From Adiantum capillus-veneris (taxonomy: Eukaryota > Streptophyta > Polypodiopsida > Polypodiales > Pteridaceae), in the NCBI GenBank assembly GCA_014529385.2, contig CM043959.1:60462253-60526252 (forward strand): 64,000 nucleotides of DNA. Reading direction: 5' to 3'. Both the position numbers and the translations under genes were made by a program. This document shows positions 47,606 through 58,092 of the stretch, in pieces. Every line of letters starts with the position of its first letter. The stretch's first letter is position 1. Below the pieces are notes generated by a model. The model was not told the origin of the DNA. It saw only the letters and a list, made by a program, of their open reading frames with translations, and did not search any database.

Positions 47606-49389
47606 TGAAGATTGTTTGAGGAGGTATTGTTGGAGTGTGGATTATTCCATATAACATTCTTTCTTCATCCACGTACGGTCTTTCCAATTTGACCATGACC
47701 ATGGCCTTTTGTGAGCTTGTTAGTATTAGTTGGGAGACAAATTTACAATCTGTTATTGGCTTTTACTTGATGTCGGGAAGTAGATTAATCCTTGATGTAT
47801 GGGAGAGACCTCCATATGTTGCTCATTGTGAGAGCAAGAACTACATGTTTGCGCTTATTGCTAAAGTTACTTACGAACCCTTGGGTCAGCCCATTTTGGT
47901 CTTTGTGGGCATGTTGTAATTCCCTAGGTGGCTCCTTTATTCTCACCTTAGAGTATCGGTATTATGTTGTATATTGGATGTGATTGCATAGTTAGGGTGG
48001 GTACATCTTTTGAAGCCTGAGTGAAATGGACAAAGATCCTAAGAAAGCAAGTTACAACAATGGTAGTATATGTGCCCTTTTGAGTCTAATGGAGTTTGTC
48101 ATATTGTATTGCATTGTCCATACAAGTTTGATCTTGACAGATGTCGAGGATTGGCAGCGGATATATAGTTTGATCTCAAGGAGTTTGCATAGTAGCTAGG
48201 TTTTGGGAATCACAGCCACTTCTTTAGCAAACATGATCCTCAGGTGTTGACCTCTGAGGTTTTTTTTTCTTATAGGTTGAGTTTGTCGATGGTGTGATCC
48301 TTCATGGGTCTTGAGTTCCATGAGACTTAGGTTGTGCCATTCGTTTATAGAGTAAGTAGTTTTACTCGAGGTTGTCTTGGATTTCTTTCTGGTGGTACTT
48401 ATTCTCTATTCCCCGGATTGAGCCGAAAGAGGGCCTTTCTATCTTGAGAGGGGGGCTCTTGGCTCTAGCTTTGGAGCTTCGAATGATATTGGTTGTTCCA
48501 ATCTGATGTGGCCTTGAGGCTGGAGTTACCTTGGTATTCTTTGAAGGATGCTCCTCTCAAGAGGGAGTTTCAGGTTTATCTTCAGAGATCTTCTGGTGCT
48601 CCATTCAATAGAGTTTAATGCACGGAGTCTTTTCTTACTTGGTTTCCTTGGCTGTTTCTTGGGGCTTTTGGATGGTGTGCTTGAGCCCACGACATAGTTA
48701 GAATCTTGGCGGATTCGTCCTTGAGCCATTTTGGTAGATGTACTCATGAGGCACTTTGGCGGTTTTTTAGTCTTTCGGATTTCTAGTTCCTAGTGGAGTT
48801 CCTATGTTTTGTCTCCATATTGATCACTCAATTGTTAAAGAGAAGTTTCATGAGCTGCTTGCTCCTATGGTGTGTACCAGGACACATACGGAACCAAGGT
48901 TGTTTCCTTCAAGACACAAAACTGGTTGCAGTTAGCTCAAGCATTCTTTTCATAATGAGAGAGACTACCTTTTAGATTCTTCCAGATTTTGGTTCCAAGA
49001 TCCACATGTAAATCTTATTGGAGTCACCTACCTTGGGTGATCTAGTTGCACATGTAGAGTGCGTTGGAGAGCTATGGCAGTTATCCATGGTTCAAATGTC
49101 CTCCCTTTAGAGGGGGATGTGGATCCAGCTTGGAAGTTGGTTATGTTCCTACTATCTTCCAGATTTTGTGGTTCCACGTACTATGGACAAGATTGATGGT
49201 CTAGTTGGTGACTTTCTATATAGCCCCTTGTTCTTCTCTTGCAGTGCTTAGGAGCAAGGTCTCTTGATCTTACTGTATTGATTTGTGTCTTTTTTTGCTG
49301 GATGTATGTTCGTGATTTACCGTGAGAGTAGGGTGATGTTTGCTCTTGAAGTGCTACAAACAGAGAAAGATCAATGGCATGTGTCAGTC
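47606..49389. other. Unassigned 1.8-kb segment
   Basis: Between E and D2 there is no LTR, PBS or protein that I recognise. An open frame at 47635-47919 (94 codons, plus) has no known motif. It may be a remnant of a non-LTR or DNA element, or unique sequence. Confidence 0.4.
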
Positions 49390-50082
49390 TGTCACAAACT
49401 GCTGGCGTGTCAAGCCATTGAAGAACGGAGCCAACCTGTAAATCCCAGTCGAGGGGCCTAAACCCTAGAAGCAGCAGCAGAAGAAGTTTTACCAACTTGC
49501 AAAGTCTTGCTGAGAGGCCTATTTTTACAAAAGAGTTCCCACCAACTTATGTGACCCTGTCCAATGAGGCCCAAGTGACTAAAGGCATTAAAATAAAGCA
49601 CCCATGAAACTAGCGTGGAAAATCGATGACATGGCACCTGTTGTACAAATCCCCCGCAAAACGCATTGACTTGCTGACGTGGCAGCTTGTACGGATTTCC
49701 GCGTTTTGTGATGATAGGTAGTGACGTCGTAGGTGTACGGATTCCCTAAAATCGCTTTGGAAGCTTTTTGACTAGTTGCTTTCGAGTGTGAATGCTTTTC
49801 ATGTAGACTGTTTGTAGAGGCGAAGGGCCTTCAAATATGACCCATGGGCTCTAACTCTGGTAGTCTACTTGCGGGAGGTGCCATGGGGGTTGTAGTGAGT
49901 TCAAGCAAATATGAAGAAATACCGAAAGGGGCGCCAAGGTTTGGGATGCTCTCTTGGGGTGGAACTCCGCCACTCCCCGTCTCGTGTGTCGTGCATCTCT
50001 TTCAATTCAATTGTTATTTGAAGTGCTTAAAGTTGTTTAGTTTGTTCTTTTCGGTTGGCATGTGGTTCCCGTCTCCGTGACA
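49390..50082 (+). repeat. 5' LTR of D2 (693 bp)
   Basis: Starts TGTCACAAACTG and ends TCTCCGTGACA. It contains CTAAACCCTAG (near 49461) and GAAATACCGAAAGGGGCGCC (near 49917). Confidence 0.9.
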
Positions 50083-50083
50083 A

Positions 50084-50095
50084 TGGTATCAGAGC
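50084..50095 (+). other. Primer-binding site, tRNA-iMet, of D2
   Basis: TGGTATCAGAGC, one base after the LTR. Confidence 0.95.
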
Positions 50096-50152
50096 TTCAG
50101 GGGTGTGCTTTTCTGAAAGCATACCGGTCCTACCAAAGAGCTGACGGAGCGA

Positions 50153-50520
50153 GATGGCGCTTCCAAGTTTCACAGGATATTCTATCAATGAATCTTCGTG
50201 TCCCGACCTCGGACTTATTAGCCACTCCACCCTTACTCCATCGGGCATCGGGCGCCCTCCCGTCTTCATCGCTCTGTCTTAAAGGGCATAAGCCATGAAG
50301 ATCACTTGCAAGAGAAGGATTTTTTTTCAAGCCGTTGTTTTTCTCAGAGGCAATGCCATGAAGTGGTGAAGGTCTATAGCTACCAAGCGGCACACTCCAA
50401 CGACTTGGCAAGCTTTCAAGATTTTTTTTGCTTGAAGTTATATGCCTTCAGACATCTTTCTTCGGAACTTCTGGTAGAGTGGGGTATCCTGAAATGCTTG
50501 CCACAGAAACCCTAGTAGAT
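50153..50520 (+). pseudogene. gag: D2 gag remnant
   Basis: MALPSFTGYSINE opens at 50153. After stops, FLRGNAMKWWRSIATKRHTP (about 50340) matches the GNALQWW block of gypsy gag. The frame then decays. Confidence 0.7.
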
Positions 50521-50980
50521 TAAAACTTGAAATTTCTTGACATCTCTCAACAGGTGTCTCTTCTCGAGCTGATAACTTGGAGGTCCAGTGTGATTGGTAT
50601 ATCTTGGGGCTACCATCACTGCCACAGGAACACCGTCTGTCGAGGCTTGTTTCGACTATTCAAGAGTTTATGGACCATGCTGCGGTCGGCTATAACCTTA
50701 TGGAAGAAATCCAACCCTAATCTTGGTGCAGGTTCCAGGATGGAAAGCCAGTCGTCTTTTCGAGCTCGACTCATGTCGAGATAGCTTTTTAAGTTTGAAC
50801 TTTGTTTGAGAACTTGTTTGGTGATCTTGTTTGGAATTTGTTTGAAATGGATGGTATCTTGTGTGAACCTGTCTTGGTGCCGATTTGAATTGTTTAACTC
50901 TGGTTAATATCGGTTTCAACGATTAGTGATTTTACTCCTAGGCGGAATAGTGAGAAATGTTGTTTTGGTATTTGTTTGAA

Positions 50981-51190
50981 CCTCGGAACAACGTAGACGG
51001 GATGTCTGGGGAGCGTTTCGTTGTATGCTCGAAAACCTCGGAACGACGTAGACGAGATGTCTGAGGAGCGTTTCGTTGTATACTGGAAAACCTTCGAATG
51101 ACGCAGACGGGATGTCTGGGGAAGGTTTGGTTGTATGCTTGAATCTCCAAGCGATGCAGGCTGCGGTTTGGGGAGCGTTTGGTTTTACCA
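50981..51190. repeat. 55-bp tandem repeat, about 3.8 copies
   Basis: Units at 50981, 51036 and 51091, and a partial unit from 51146, share ACGTAGACGGGATGTCTGGG and GTTTCGTTGTATGCT-type segments, with a few differences each. It lies in the D2 3' untranslated region; a single diverged counterpart occurs in D1. Confidence 0.92.
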
Positions 51191-51240
51191 GTCCTCTGAG
51201 CTCATGGCCCGGACCTTCTTAGGTTACTTTTAGGGGGAGT

Positions 51241-51608
51241 GACGAGGTAGTCGTTGAGTAGCTTCATACCTCAGACCGTGTGTCTTGGGGGAGTGCTCAG
51301 CGGCGTTGTTTGTTGTGCCTTGTAACATGCATATGTGAGCATGTGTTGCATTGTGATGTGCCAACCACTGAATATTCCTTATTGGATGAGATTTTTCTGG
51401 GAATCCAACGACCCAGGATAGGAAGAGCTCCAATCTAGAATGAGACTCCTACTGATGAGATATTTCGGGGAAACCAATGACTCAGGATATCAAGAGCTCT
51501 GATTTGGATTGAGAAAACTGATTGTCCCTCCGATTGTCCCTTGGAATGTCCATCAAAATGACCCTCAAATTTTTTTGAGCTAACTTGAGTTGTTTTGCAA
51601 ATATACGG
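51241..51608. other. Flanking DNA left of the array
   Basis: No gene. A loose ~60-bp repetition (GATGAGAT...CAGGATA...AAGAGCTC) occurs twice at about 51380-51500. It ends ATACGG at the array border. Confidence 0.5.
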
Positions 51609-52748
51609 TGTGAGCGGGATGAAAACACACACAGCGCCTCTATAACGACCCGACACACACTCTTGGGAAGATACACACACACACTATGGGGCACCACTCG
51701 GCTTGCACAACACACCTGGCGGAGACAGGGAACACACCTCTGGAGTGAGAGGAGAGAGACTATCCACTTGCCCACTCCACACAGACACACACACCCCCAA
51801 AAAACTCAGCTCAAAAGAGGAGAATTTCTGATGTTTAGATACAATTGAGCTTGGGCCAACACCAATGGGGCAAACAGCTCACACAATATGGGTAAAAGAT
51901 ACCAGATACAATCACAAATTGGAGCAGAAACTTCGCTCATAGGAGAAACTTACACAGAAAAACAGCAGGAAAAGAGTGAGGAATTTGGCAAAATGGATAG
52001 CGCCATCGCGTCCGGAACGGCCCAAAACCCCAGTCTACAATGTCAAAGTGCTCAAATCCGACCTCGGATGAGCAGTTTACGGCCAAAACAGGCTCCAAAA
52101 TGAGCAAAAAACACACCTGCGGCTGTTCCTCCTCTCTTCTCCACGTTTTTTCTGGTCTTCTCTCTGTTTTTTCAGTTCCCACACTCAGCTTTATTAGTTG
52201 GGCACCCTTACCCTTGGCCTTTTAGATGACCTCAAACGGACCCCGAACAGGCCAAAAACTGACCTCGCAGTGCATAGTTGTCACCTTTTTGCATCATCCG
52301 CACACCTGGCACTCAGCTTTTTTCCAATAATGCATCTCGCCACCACGTGAAGTGGCCCCAAAAAGTGGTCCTAATGATGACCTTTCTACGTAACTCTCAC
52401 AAGAAAACACCCACGTTGTGCCCGTACTTCTCCACGTGCAAGTATTGACCCCATTCGGCCTCCTGATGCCACTAGATGCCATCTGACGCACCTGCTTACC
52501 TCATGTCGTCGGCCCACGGATAGCTTCCTCGAGACGTTTTACGCACTACCAACTCCTCATTATTGTAGAAAAAACACACTGGTACTAGTAATAGTGAAAA
52601 TCGATGCACTATGTACATGCTGCCCTACCTGTACACATGTGGGCCCCACATAACCACCTGGCTAAGGAAAATGGGCAATCCTTTATTCAATGCACCATGC
52701 ATGGATATGTACATATGTGCAATTCCTTGCTCCAAAAAACTCCTAACA
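51609..52748 (-). repeat. Array LTR 1 (1140 bp, outer left)
   Basis: Plus strand TGTGAGCGGGATG ... CTCCTAACA. It carries private variants: CCACACAG, ATGGATAGC, AAATCCGAC and TCTACGTAAC. It shares GAGACGTTTT with LTR 4. Confidence 0.95.
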
Positions 52749-52768
52749 TAATTTGTCCACCCCCTAGC
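52749..52768 (-). other. Polypurine tract, array unit 1
   Basis: The minus strand reads CTAGGGGGTGGACAAATTA next to the LTR. The same sequence is at 56495-56514 and 60242-60261. Confidence 0.7.
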
Positions 52769-52798
52769 CTGCTAGAGCATTCATGCTCAGCAGCAGCA

Positions 52799-54346
52799 CT
52801 AGTAGATGCTCATTCCACCTGGATCAAAAGGCCAAAGGCATATCGCCTGATTCACAAGAAGCATCATAACACCACACCTACATTTGTCAACAATAAACCA
52901 AAATGCACCATAGGCATATCCAACTAACACATCCGCCCTGTCTGGAGTTCCAAAAGCATAAATATTGCATGCCACATTCAACCCAACCAATAGAGACAAC
53001 TCAAGTGACTCATCACCTGGCATCTTGGCTTCACCAGCCATAGCAACAACCTGCAAATCATGCACCCAAGTAGCTAAAAGCATTGTGTGAAGGAAAAGTT
53101 GTTGATATCCAAAACACAAAAGTATCCCCGTAGCACACATATCCCTAGCATAGGCATCCACATAGCTGAGATTGAACTCATATATGCCAAACCCCTTCTC
53201 ATCATCATAAGCATACTCATCATCACACATAACTTTGTCCACATCATAATCATGGCTAGCACCACTATCCATAGCTTCTAGCATGGGTTCATCAGTCTCC
53301 AAGAATACAGATCCCTGCTCTAAACCACAATCATGCTCACAAATCGATTCAATCGCTGCACATCCATCAAAATATGGCTTCAAAACAGGCTCCACATCCA
53401 ACAAATCCACAAAATGGCTCTCAACCTTGCCCTCTTCCCTAATTTCCAAGGAACTAGTATCCAAAGATACGTGCTCATCATCAATAACCTCAACCTCACA
53501 CTCACACCCAGAATCACAAGGTACACAAGTAGCCAATGCATCCTCTTCAAGACTTTTCAATCCTGTATCCAAAGAATTACTCACCTCTTTAGGCTCTTCC
53601 ATAAACCTGTCAACCTGCAAGACCTCTTTACGCTTCACAATAGACCTTGGGAAGAAACGAGAAACATCATAGGATAGGCTAGTTTTTACTTGCTTAGGCT
53701 TAACTTCATCTTCCATGTCAAATCCATCTTGCACATGCATACCTGTACTGATACCATGTTCCTCAAGACGCTTAAACTTCCATTCCTTGTGCTTTGCAAT
53801 GCATACCGCATCTTCAAAAGACTCGGGCCTCTTCAACTCAACCTCGAACCGCAACCAAGGTGACAAACCATCAACAAAAAAACTTTTCTTCAATGAATAA
53901 GGGGGGGTCTCATCCTTAAGAGCAACACACCAACGAGTCCATAAATCTGTAAAACCTTGTACATAGGCATCAACACCTTGACAAGAACCTTGCTTAAGAG
54001 CATTGAGCTCATTCCATACTGCATTTGTATCTTCAAAAACCTGGAAACGCTCTAAAAAATCTTCTATAAACTTGTCAAGACTCAAACCATAAGAAGAAGC
54101 CACTGCTTCTTTAGCTTCCAAATCCATGAACCAAACACGGGCCTCATCTTTCAAAAGCAATCCAAATAGCCTCAAAATCTTGTCCTCATCACACATTTTG
54201 TTGCTTATGCATGCCACCTCGACTTGCTCTAGAAAGTCTTCCGCATCTTCACCACTTCTTCCATGAAATTCCGGATAAGAGAAAGCCATGGCTACAAAAA
54301 TTATGATGCTTTGAGAACCCCTTCGAACACACGTGCAAGAACCCAA
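52799..54346 (-). CDS. Gag-like protein, array unit 1 (515 aa)
   Basis: An intact frame. An internal ATG at residue 20 (MAFSYPEFHGRSGEDAEDFL) is the likelier start, because retrotransposon gag similarity (PF03732-like: EDAEDFLEQVE, LLLKDEARVWF, FIEDFLERFQ, WNELNALKQG, VQGFTDLWTRW, FVDGLSPWLRFEVELKRP) begins there and ends near residue 196. There is no zinc knuckle. A long acidic middle follows (about 205-395) with DSGASH at residue 360, like a retropepsin active site but without the rest of the fold. The last ~115 residues are hydrophobic (about 403-437 and 450-508). Its probable role is a capsid protein for a non-autonomous element, with enzymes supplied in trans. It is identical in all three units and ends ~50 bp before the LTR. 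Confidence 0.8.
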   Translation of the reverse strand: MGSCTCVRRGSQSIIIFVAMAFSYPEFHGRSGEDAEDFLEQVEVACISNKMCDEDKILRLFGLLLKDEARVWFMDLEAKEAVASSYGLSLDKFIEDFLERFQVFEDTNAVWNELNALKQGSCQGVDAYVQGFTDLWTRWCVALKDETPPYSLKKSFFVDGLSPWLRFEVELKRPESFEDAVCIAKHKEWKFKRLEEHGISTGMHVQDGFDMEDEVKPKQVKTSLSYDVSRFFPRSIVKRKEVLQVDRFMEEPKEVSNSLDTGLKSLEEDALATCVPCDSGCECEVEVIDDEHVSLDTSSLEIREEGKVESHFVDLLDVEPVLKPYFDGCAAIESICEHDCGLEQGSVFLETDEPMLEAMDSGASHDYDVDKVMCDDEYAYDDEKGFGIYEFNLSYVDAYARDMCATGILLCFGYQQLFLHTMLLATWVHDLQVVAMAGEAKMPGDESLELSLLVGLNVACNIYAFGTPDRADVLVGYAYGAFWFIVDKCRCGVMMLLVNQAICLWPFDPGGMSIY

Positions 54347-55332
54347 AACTTTTCACTACCCAATCCCCAGAAACTTCAATGGAGTTCAACTTTAGATAAG
54401 GACAAACACATGCACACCAAATGAGTTTTCATAGTTAATCATTGGAATTACAACAGGCAAAGGACATTCCAGGATCTCTCTCAATCTTCTTGGCCCAAAC
54501 ATAAAGACTATGCGCTGCTGGAAAAAGATCTTCCTGGACACATGAACATTTATCTGGATTCTCTGAGTTAAATGAAATGGAGTGAATTGAGGTCCATTTT
54601 GATCATCCATTAAAGCCAACCATGAAGCTCCCAAGAAAGCACACCTGTCTTATCCTCTGATTTTGCAAAATTTCAGCAGCATAACAACATAAAATGGCTC
54701 AAAAGACCAAAAGACCAGCCATCATAACTTGGAAAAAATTTGACAGAGTTTCCCCAGAAGTAGAGCAATGAGAACCCAAAATATAGACTGTATCTGTATG
54801 CATAAACTGCCAACAATAGAACCCGAGCATCAAATAGGACTCACTAGTACATAGCCTATGGCGAGGTCACAAAAAGGGTGCTCCAGCTACCTGTATCACC
54901 GAAAGGATCTCCACATTTGAGAATCCCCCAGCTCAATAAAAACCTCACGCTATCGACCCTCACACGAAGGCTAATGCAAATCGCATATAGTCAAGTCTCA
55001 GAAATGACTATCTTCTAGACCAAGTCTCAGAAATGGCTAAGACTGCCAAATACAACCAAGTATGGCTCCACAAATGCGTACAATGGCAGTTTCCACAAGT
55101 AACGTACAATCCAGCAGACAATGCGCTCAAATAGGCGCCGAGTGATGCATTCCCACAACAACTGCAAGTGACATCACTGCTAGTATATCACTGTACTCCA
55201 GCTACCTGTACCTGTGTGAATCACCTGTACCTGTACCTGTCCCTGTCCCTGTAACCTGTAACCTGTAATCTGCAACCTGCAACCTGTAATCCCGAAGCTC
55301 GAAGCTCGAAGCAGAAGGTACTCGAAGAAGAT
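54347..55332 (-). other. Array unit 1 leader (non-coding, ~1 kb)
   Basis: Lies between PBS and gag and has no convincing open frame. Near the PBS a CCTGTA/CCTGCA short tandem series (55204-55290) could form repeats in the RNA. The same leader occurs at 58093-59078 and 61840-62825. Confidence 0.75.
55204..55290. repeat. CCTGTA-type short tandem repeats, unit 1
   Basis: Runs of ACCTGT(A), CCCTGT and AACCTG(T/C)AA hexamer-like units. Copies are at 58950-59036 and 62697-62783. Confidence 0.85.
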
Positions 55333-55349
55333 CCTCCGTGGGGGCGCCA
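55333..55349 (-). other. Primer-binding site, array unit 1
   Basis: The minus strand reads TGGCGCCCCCACGGAGG, 6 nt inside the LTR. The TGGCGCC start fits tRNAs ending GGCGCCA (Asp/Lys type), not iMet. The exact tRNA is undetermined. The same site is at 59079-59095 and 62826-62842. Confidence 0.65.
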
Positions 55350-55355
55350 AAAGAA

Positions 55356-56494
55356 TGTGAGCGGGATGAAAACACACACAGCGCCTCTATAACGACCCGA
55401 CACACACTCTTGGGAAGATACACACACACACTATGGGGCACCACTCGGCTTGCACAACACACCTGGCGGAGACAGGGAACACACCTCTGGAGTGAGAGGA
55501 GAGAGACTATCCACTTGCCCACTCCACCCAGACACACACACACCCAAAAAACTCAGCTCAAAAGAGGAGAATTTCTGATGTTTAGATACAATTGAGCTTG
55601 GGCCAACACCAATGGGGCAAACAGCTCACACAATATGGGTAAAAGATACCAGATACAATCACAAATTGGAGCAGAAACTTCGCTCATAGGAGAAACTTAC
55701 ACAGAAAAACAGCAGGAAAAGAGTGAGGAATTTGGCAAAATGGACAGCGCCATCGCGTCCGGAACGGCCCAAAACCCCAGTCTACAATGTCAAAGTGCTC
55801 AAATCTGACCTCGGATGAGCAGTTTACGGCCAAAACAGGCTCCAAAATGAGCAAAAAACACACCTGCGGCTGTTCCTCCTCTCTTCTCCACGTTTTTTCT
55901 GGTCTTCTCTCTGTTTTTTCAGTTCCCACACTCAGCTTTATTAGTTGGGCACCCTTACCCTTGGCCTTTTAGATGACCTCAAACGGACCCCGAACAGGCC
56001 AAAACTGACCTCGCAGTGCATAGTTGTCACCTTTTTGCATCATCCGCACACCTGGCACTCAGCTTTTTTCCAATAATGCATCTCGCCACCACGTGAAGTG
56101 GCCCCAAAAAGTGGTCCTAATGATGACCTTTCTGCGTAACTCTCACAAGAAAACACCCACGTTGTGCCCGTACTTCTCCACGTGCAAGTATTGACCCCAT
56201 TCGGCCTCCTGATGCCACTAGATGCCATCTGACGCACCTGCTTACCTCATGTCGTCGGCCCACGGATAGCTTCCTCGAGAGGTTTTACGCACTACCAACT
56301 CCTCATTATTGTAGAAAAAACACACTGGTACTAGTAATAGTGAAAATCGATGCACTATGTACATGCTGCCCTACCTGTACACATGTGGGCCCCACATAAC
56401 CACCTGGCTAAGGAAAATGGGCAATCCTTTATTCAATGCACCATGCATGGATATGTACATATGTGCAATTCCTTGCTCCAAAAAACTCCTAACA
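55356..56494 (-). repeat. Array LTR 2 (1139 bp, inner)
   Basis: Carries CCACCCAG, ATGGACAGC, AAATCTGAC and TCTGCGTAAC like LTRs 3 and 4, plus GAGAGGTTTT shared only with LTR 3, and a one-base deletion in GGCCAAAACTG. Confidence 0.95.
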
Positions 56495-56514
56495 TAATTT
56501 GTCCACCCCCTAGC
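56495..56514 (-). other. Polypurine tract, array unit 2
   Basis: Identical to unit 1. Confidence 0.7.
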
Positions 56515-56544
56515 CTGCTAGAGCATTCATGCTCAGCAGCAGCA

Positions 56545-58092
56545 CTAGTAGATGCTCATTCCACCTGGATCAAAAGGCCAAAGGCATATCGCCTGATTCA
56601 CAAGAAGCATCATAACACCACACCTACATTTGTCAACAATAAACCAAAATGCACCATAGGCATATCCAACTAACACATCCGCCCTGTCTGGAGTTCCAAA
56701 AGCATAAATATTGCATGCCACATTCAACCCAACCAATAGAGACAACTCAAGTGACTCATCACCTGGCATCTTGGCTTCACCAGCCATAGCAACAACCTGC
56801 AAATCATGCACCCAAGTAGCTAAAAGCATTGTGTGAAGGAAAAGTTGTTGATATCCAAAACACAAAAGTATCCCCGTAGCACACATATCCCTAGCATAGG
56901 CATCCACATAGCTGAGATTGAACTCATATATGCCAAACCCCTTCTCATCATCATAAGCATACTCATCATCACACATAACTTTGTCCACATCATAATCATG
57001 GCTAGCACCACTATCCATAGCTTCTAGCATGGGTTCATCAGTCTCCAAGAATACAGATCCCTGCTCTAAACCACAATCATGCTCACAAATCGATTCAATC
57101 GCTGCACATCCATCAAAATATGGCTTCAAAACAGGCTCCACATCCAACAAATCCACAAAATGGCTCTCAACCTTGCCCTCTTCCCTAATTTCCAAGGAAC
57201 TAGTATCCAAAGATACGTGCTCATCATCAATAACCTCAACCTCACACTCACACCCAGAATCACAAGGTACACAAGTAGCCAATGCATCCTCTTCAAGACT
57301 TTTCAATCCTGTATCCAAAGAATTACTCACCTCTTTAGGCTCTTCCATAAACCTGTCAACCTGCAAGACCTCTTTACGCTTCACAATAGACCTTGGGAAG
57401 AAACGAGAAACATCATAGGATAGGCTAGTTTTTACTTGCTTAGGCTTAACTTCATCTTCCATGTCAAATCCATCTTGCACATGCATACCTGTACTGATAC
57501 CATGTTCCTCAAGACGCTTAAACTTCCATTCCTTGTGCTTTGCAATGCATACCGCATCTTCAAAAGACTCGGGCCTCTTCAACTCAACCTCGAACCGCAA
57601 CCAAGGTGACAAACCATCAACAAAAAAACTTTTCTTCAATGAATAAGGGGGGGTCTCATCCTTAAGAGCAACACACCAACGAGTCCATAAATCTGTAAAA
57701 CCTTGTACATAGGCATCAACACCTTGACAAGAACCTTGCTTAAGAGCATTGAGCTCATTCCATACTGCATTTGTATCTTCAAAAACCTGGAAACGCTCTA
57801 AAAAATCTTCTATAAACTTGTCAAGACTCAAACCATAAGAAGAAGCCACTGCTTCTTTAGCTTCCAAATCCATGAACCAAACACGGGCCTCATCTTTCAA
57901 AAGCAATCCAAATAGCCTCAAAATCTTGTCCTCATCACACATTTTGTTGCTTATGCATGCCACCTCGACTTGCTCTAGAAAGTCTTCCGCATCTTCACCA
58001 CTTCTTCCATGAAATTCCGGATAAGAGAAAGCCATGGCTACAAAAATTATGATGCTTTGAGAACCCCTTCGAACACACGTGCAAGAACCCAA
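56545..58092 (-). CDS. Gag-like protein, array unit 2 (515 aa)
   Basis: The translation is identical to that of unit 1 (52799-54346): a gag domain in residues ~20-196, an acidic middle with DSGASH at 360, and a hydrophobic end. It is embedded between LTR 2 and LTR 3, and any transcript would start in LTR 3. An intact frame in every unit agrees with very recent duplication and does not by itself show selection. Confidence 0.8.
   Translation of the reverse strand: MGSCTCVRRGSQSIIIFVAMAFSYPEFHGRSGEDAEDFLEQVEVACISNKMCDEDKILRLFGLLLKDEARVWFMDLEAKEAVASSYGLSLDKFIEDFLERFQVFEDTNAVWNELNALKQGSCQGVDAYVQGFTDLWTRWCVALKDETPPYSLKKSFFVDGLSPWLRFEVELKRPESFEDAVCIAKHKEWKFKRLEEHGISTGMHVQDGFDMEDEVKPKQVKTSLSYDVSRFFPRSIVKRKEVLQVDRFMEEPKEVSNSLDTGLKSLEEDALATCVPCDSGCECEVEVIDDEHVSLDTSSLEIREEGKVESHFVDLLDVEPVLKPYFDGCAAIESICEHDCGLEQGSVFLETDEPMLEAMDSGASHDYDVDKVMCDDEYAYDDEKGFGIYEFNLSYVDAYARDMCATGILLCFGYQQLFLHTMLLATWVHDLQVVAMAGEAKMPGDESLELSLLVGLNVACNIYAFGTPDRADVLVGYAYGAFWFIVDKCRCGVMMLLVNQAICLWPFDPGGMSIY

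Larger units (their letters stand above)
49390..51240 (+). mobile_element. Gypsy element D2 (pol-less, no 3' LTR)
   Basis: 5' LTR 49390-50082, iMet PBS 50084-50095, gag remnant 50153-50520, then 3' untranslated sequence matching D1, with a 55-bp minisatellite and a TTTTAGGGGGAG purine run near 51229. The 3' LTR is absent. It has the same gag-plus-3'-region architecture as D1. Confidence 0.75.

Noticed and set aside
50981-51190. Regularly spaced repeats that might be read as CRISPR
   Set aside because: Units are directly tandem without unique spacers, in a plant retrotransposon UTR.
52604-52927. Plus-strand open frames of 107, 129 and 114 codons repeated in each array unit
   Set aside because: They lie antisense to the gag-like frame or across the LTR border, have no known motif, and repeat only because the units are identical.
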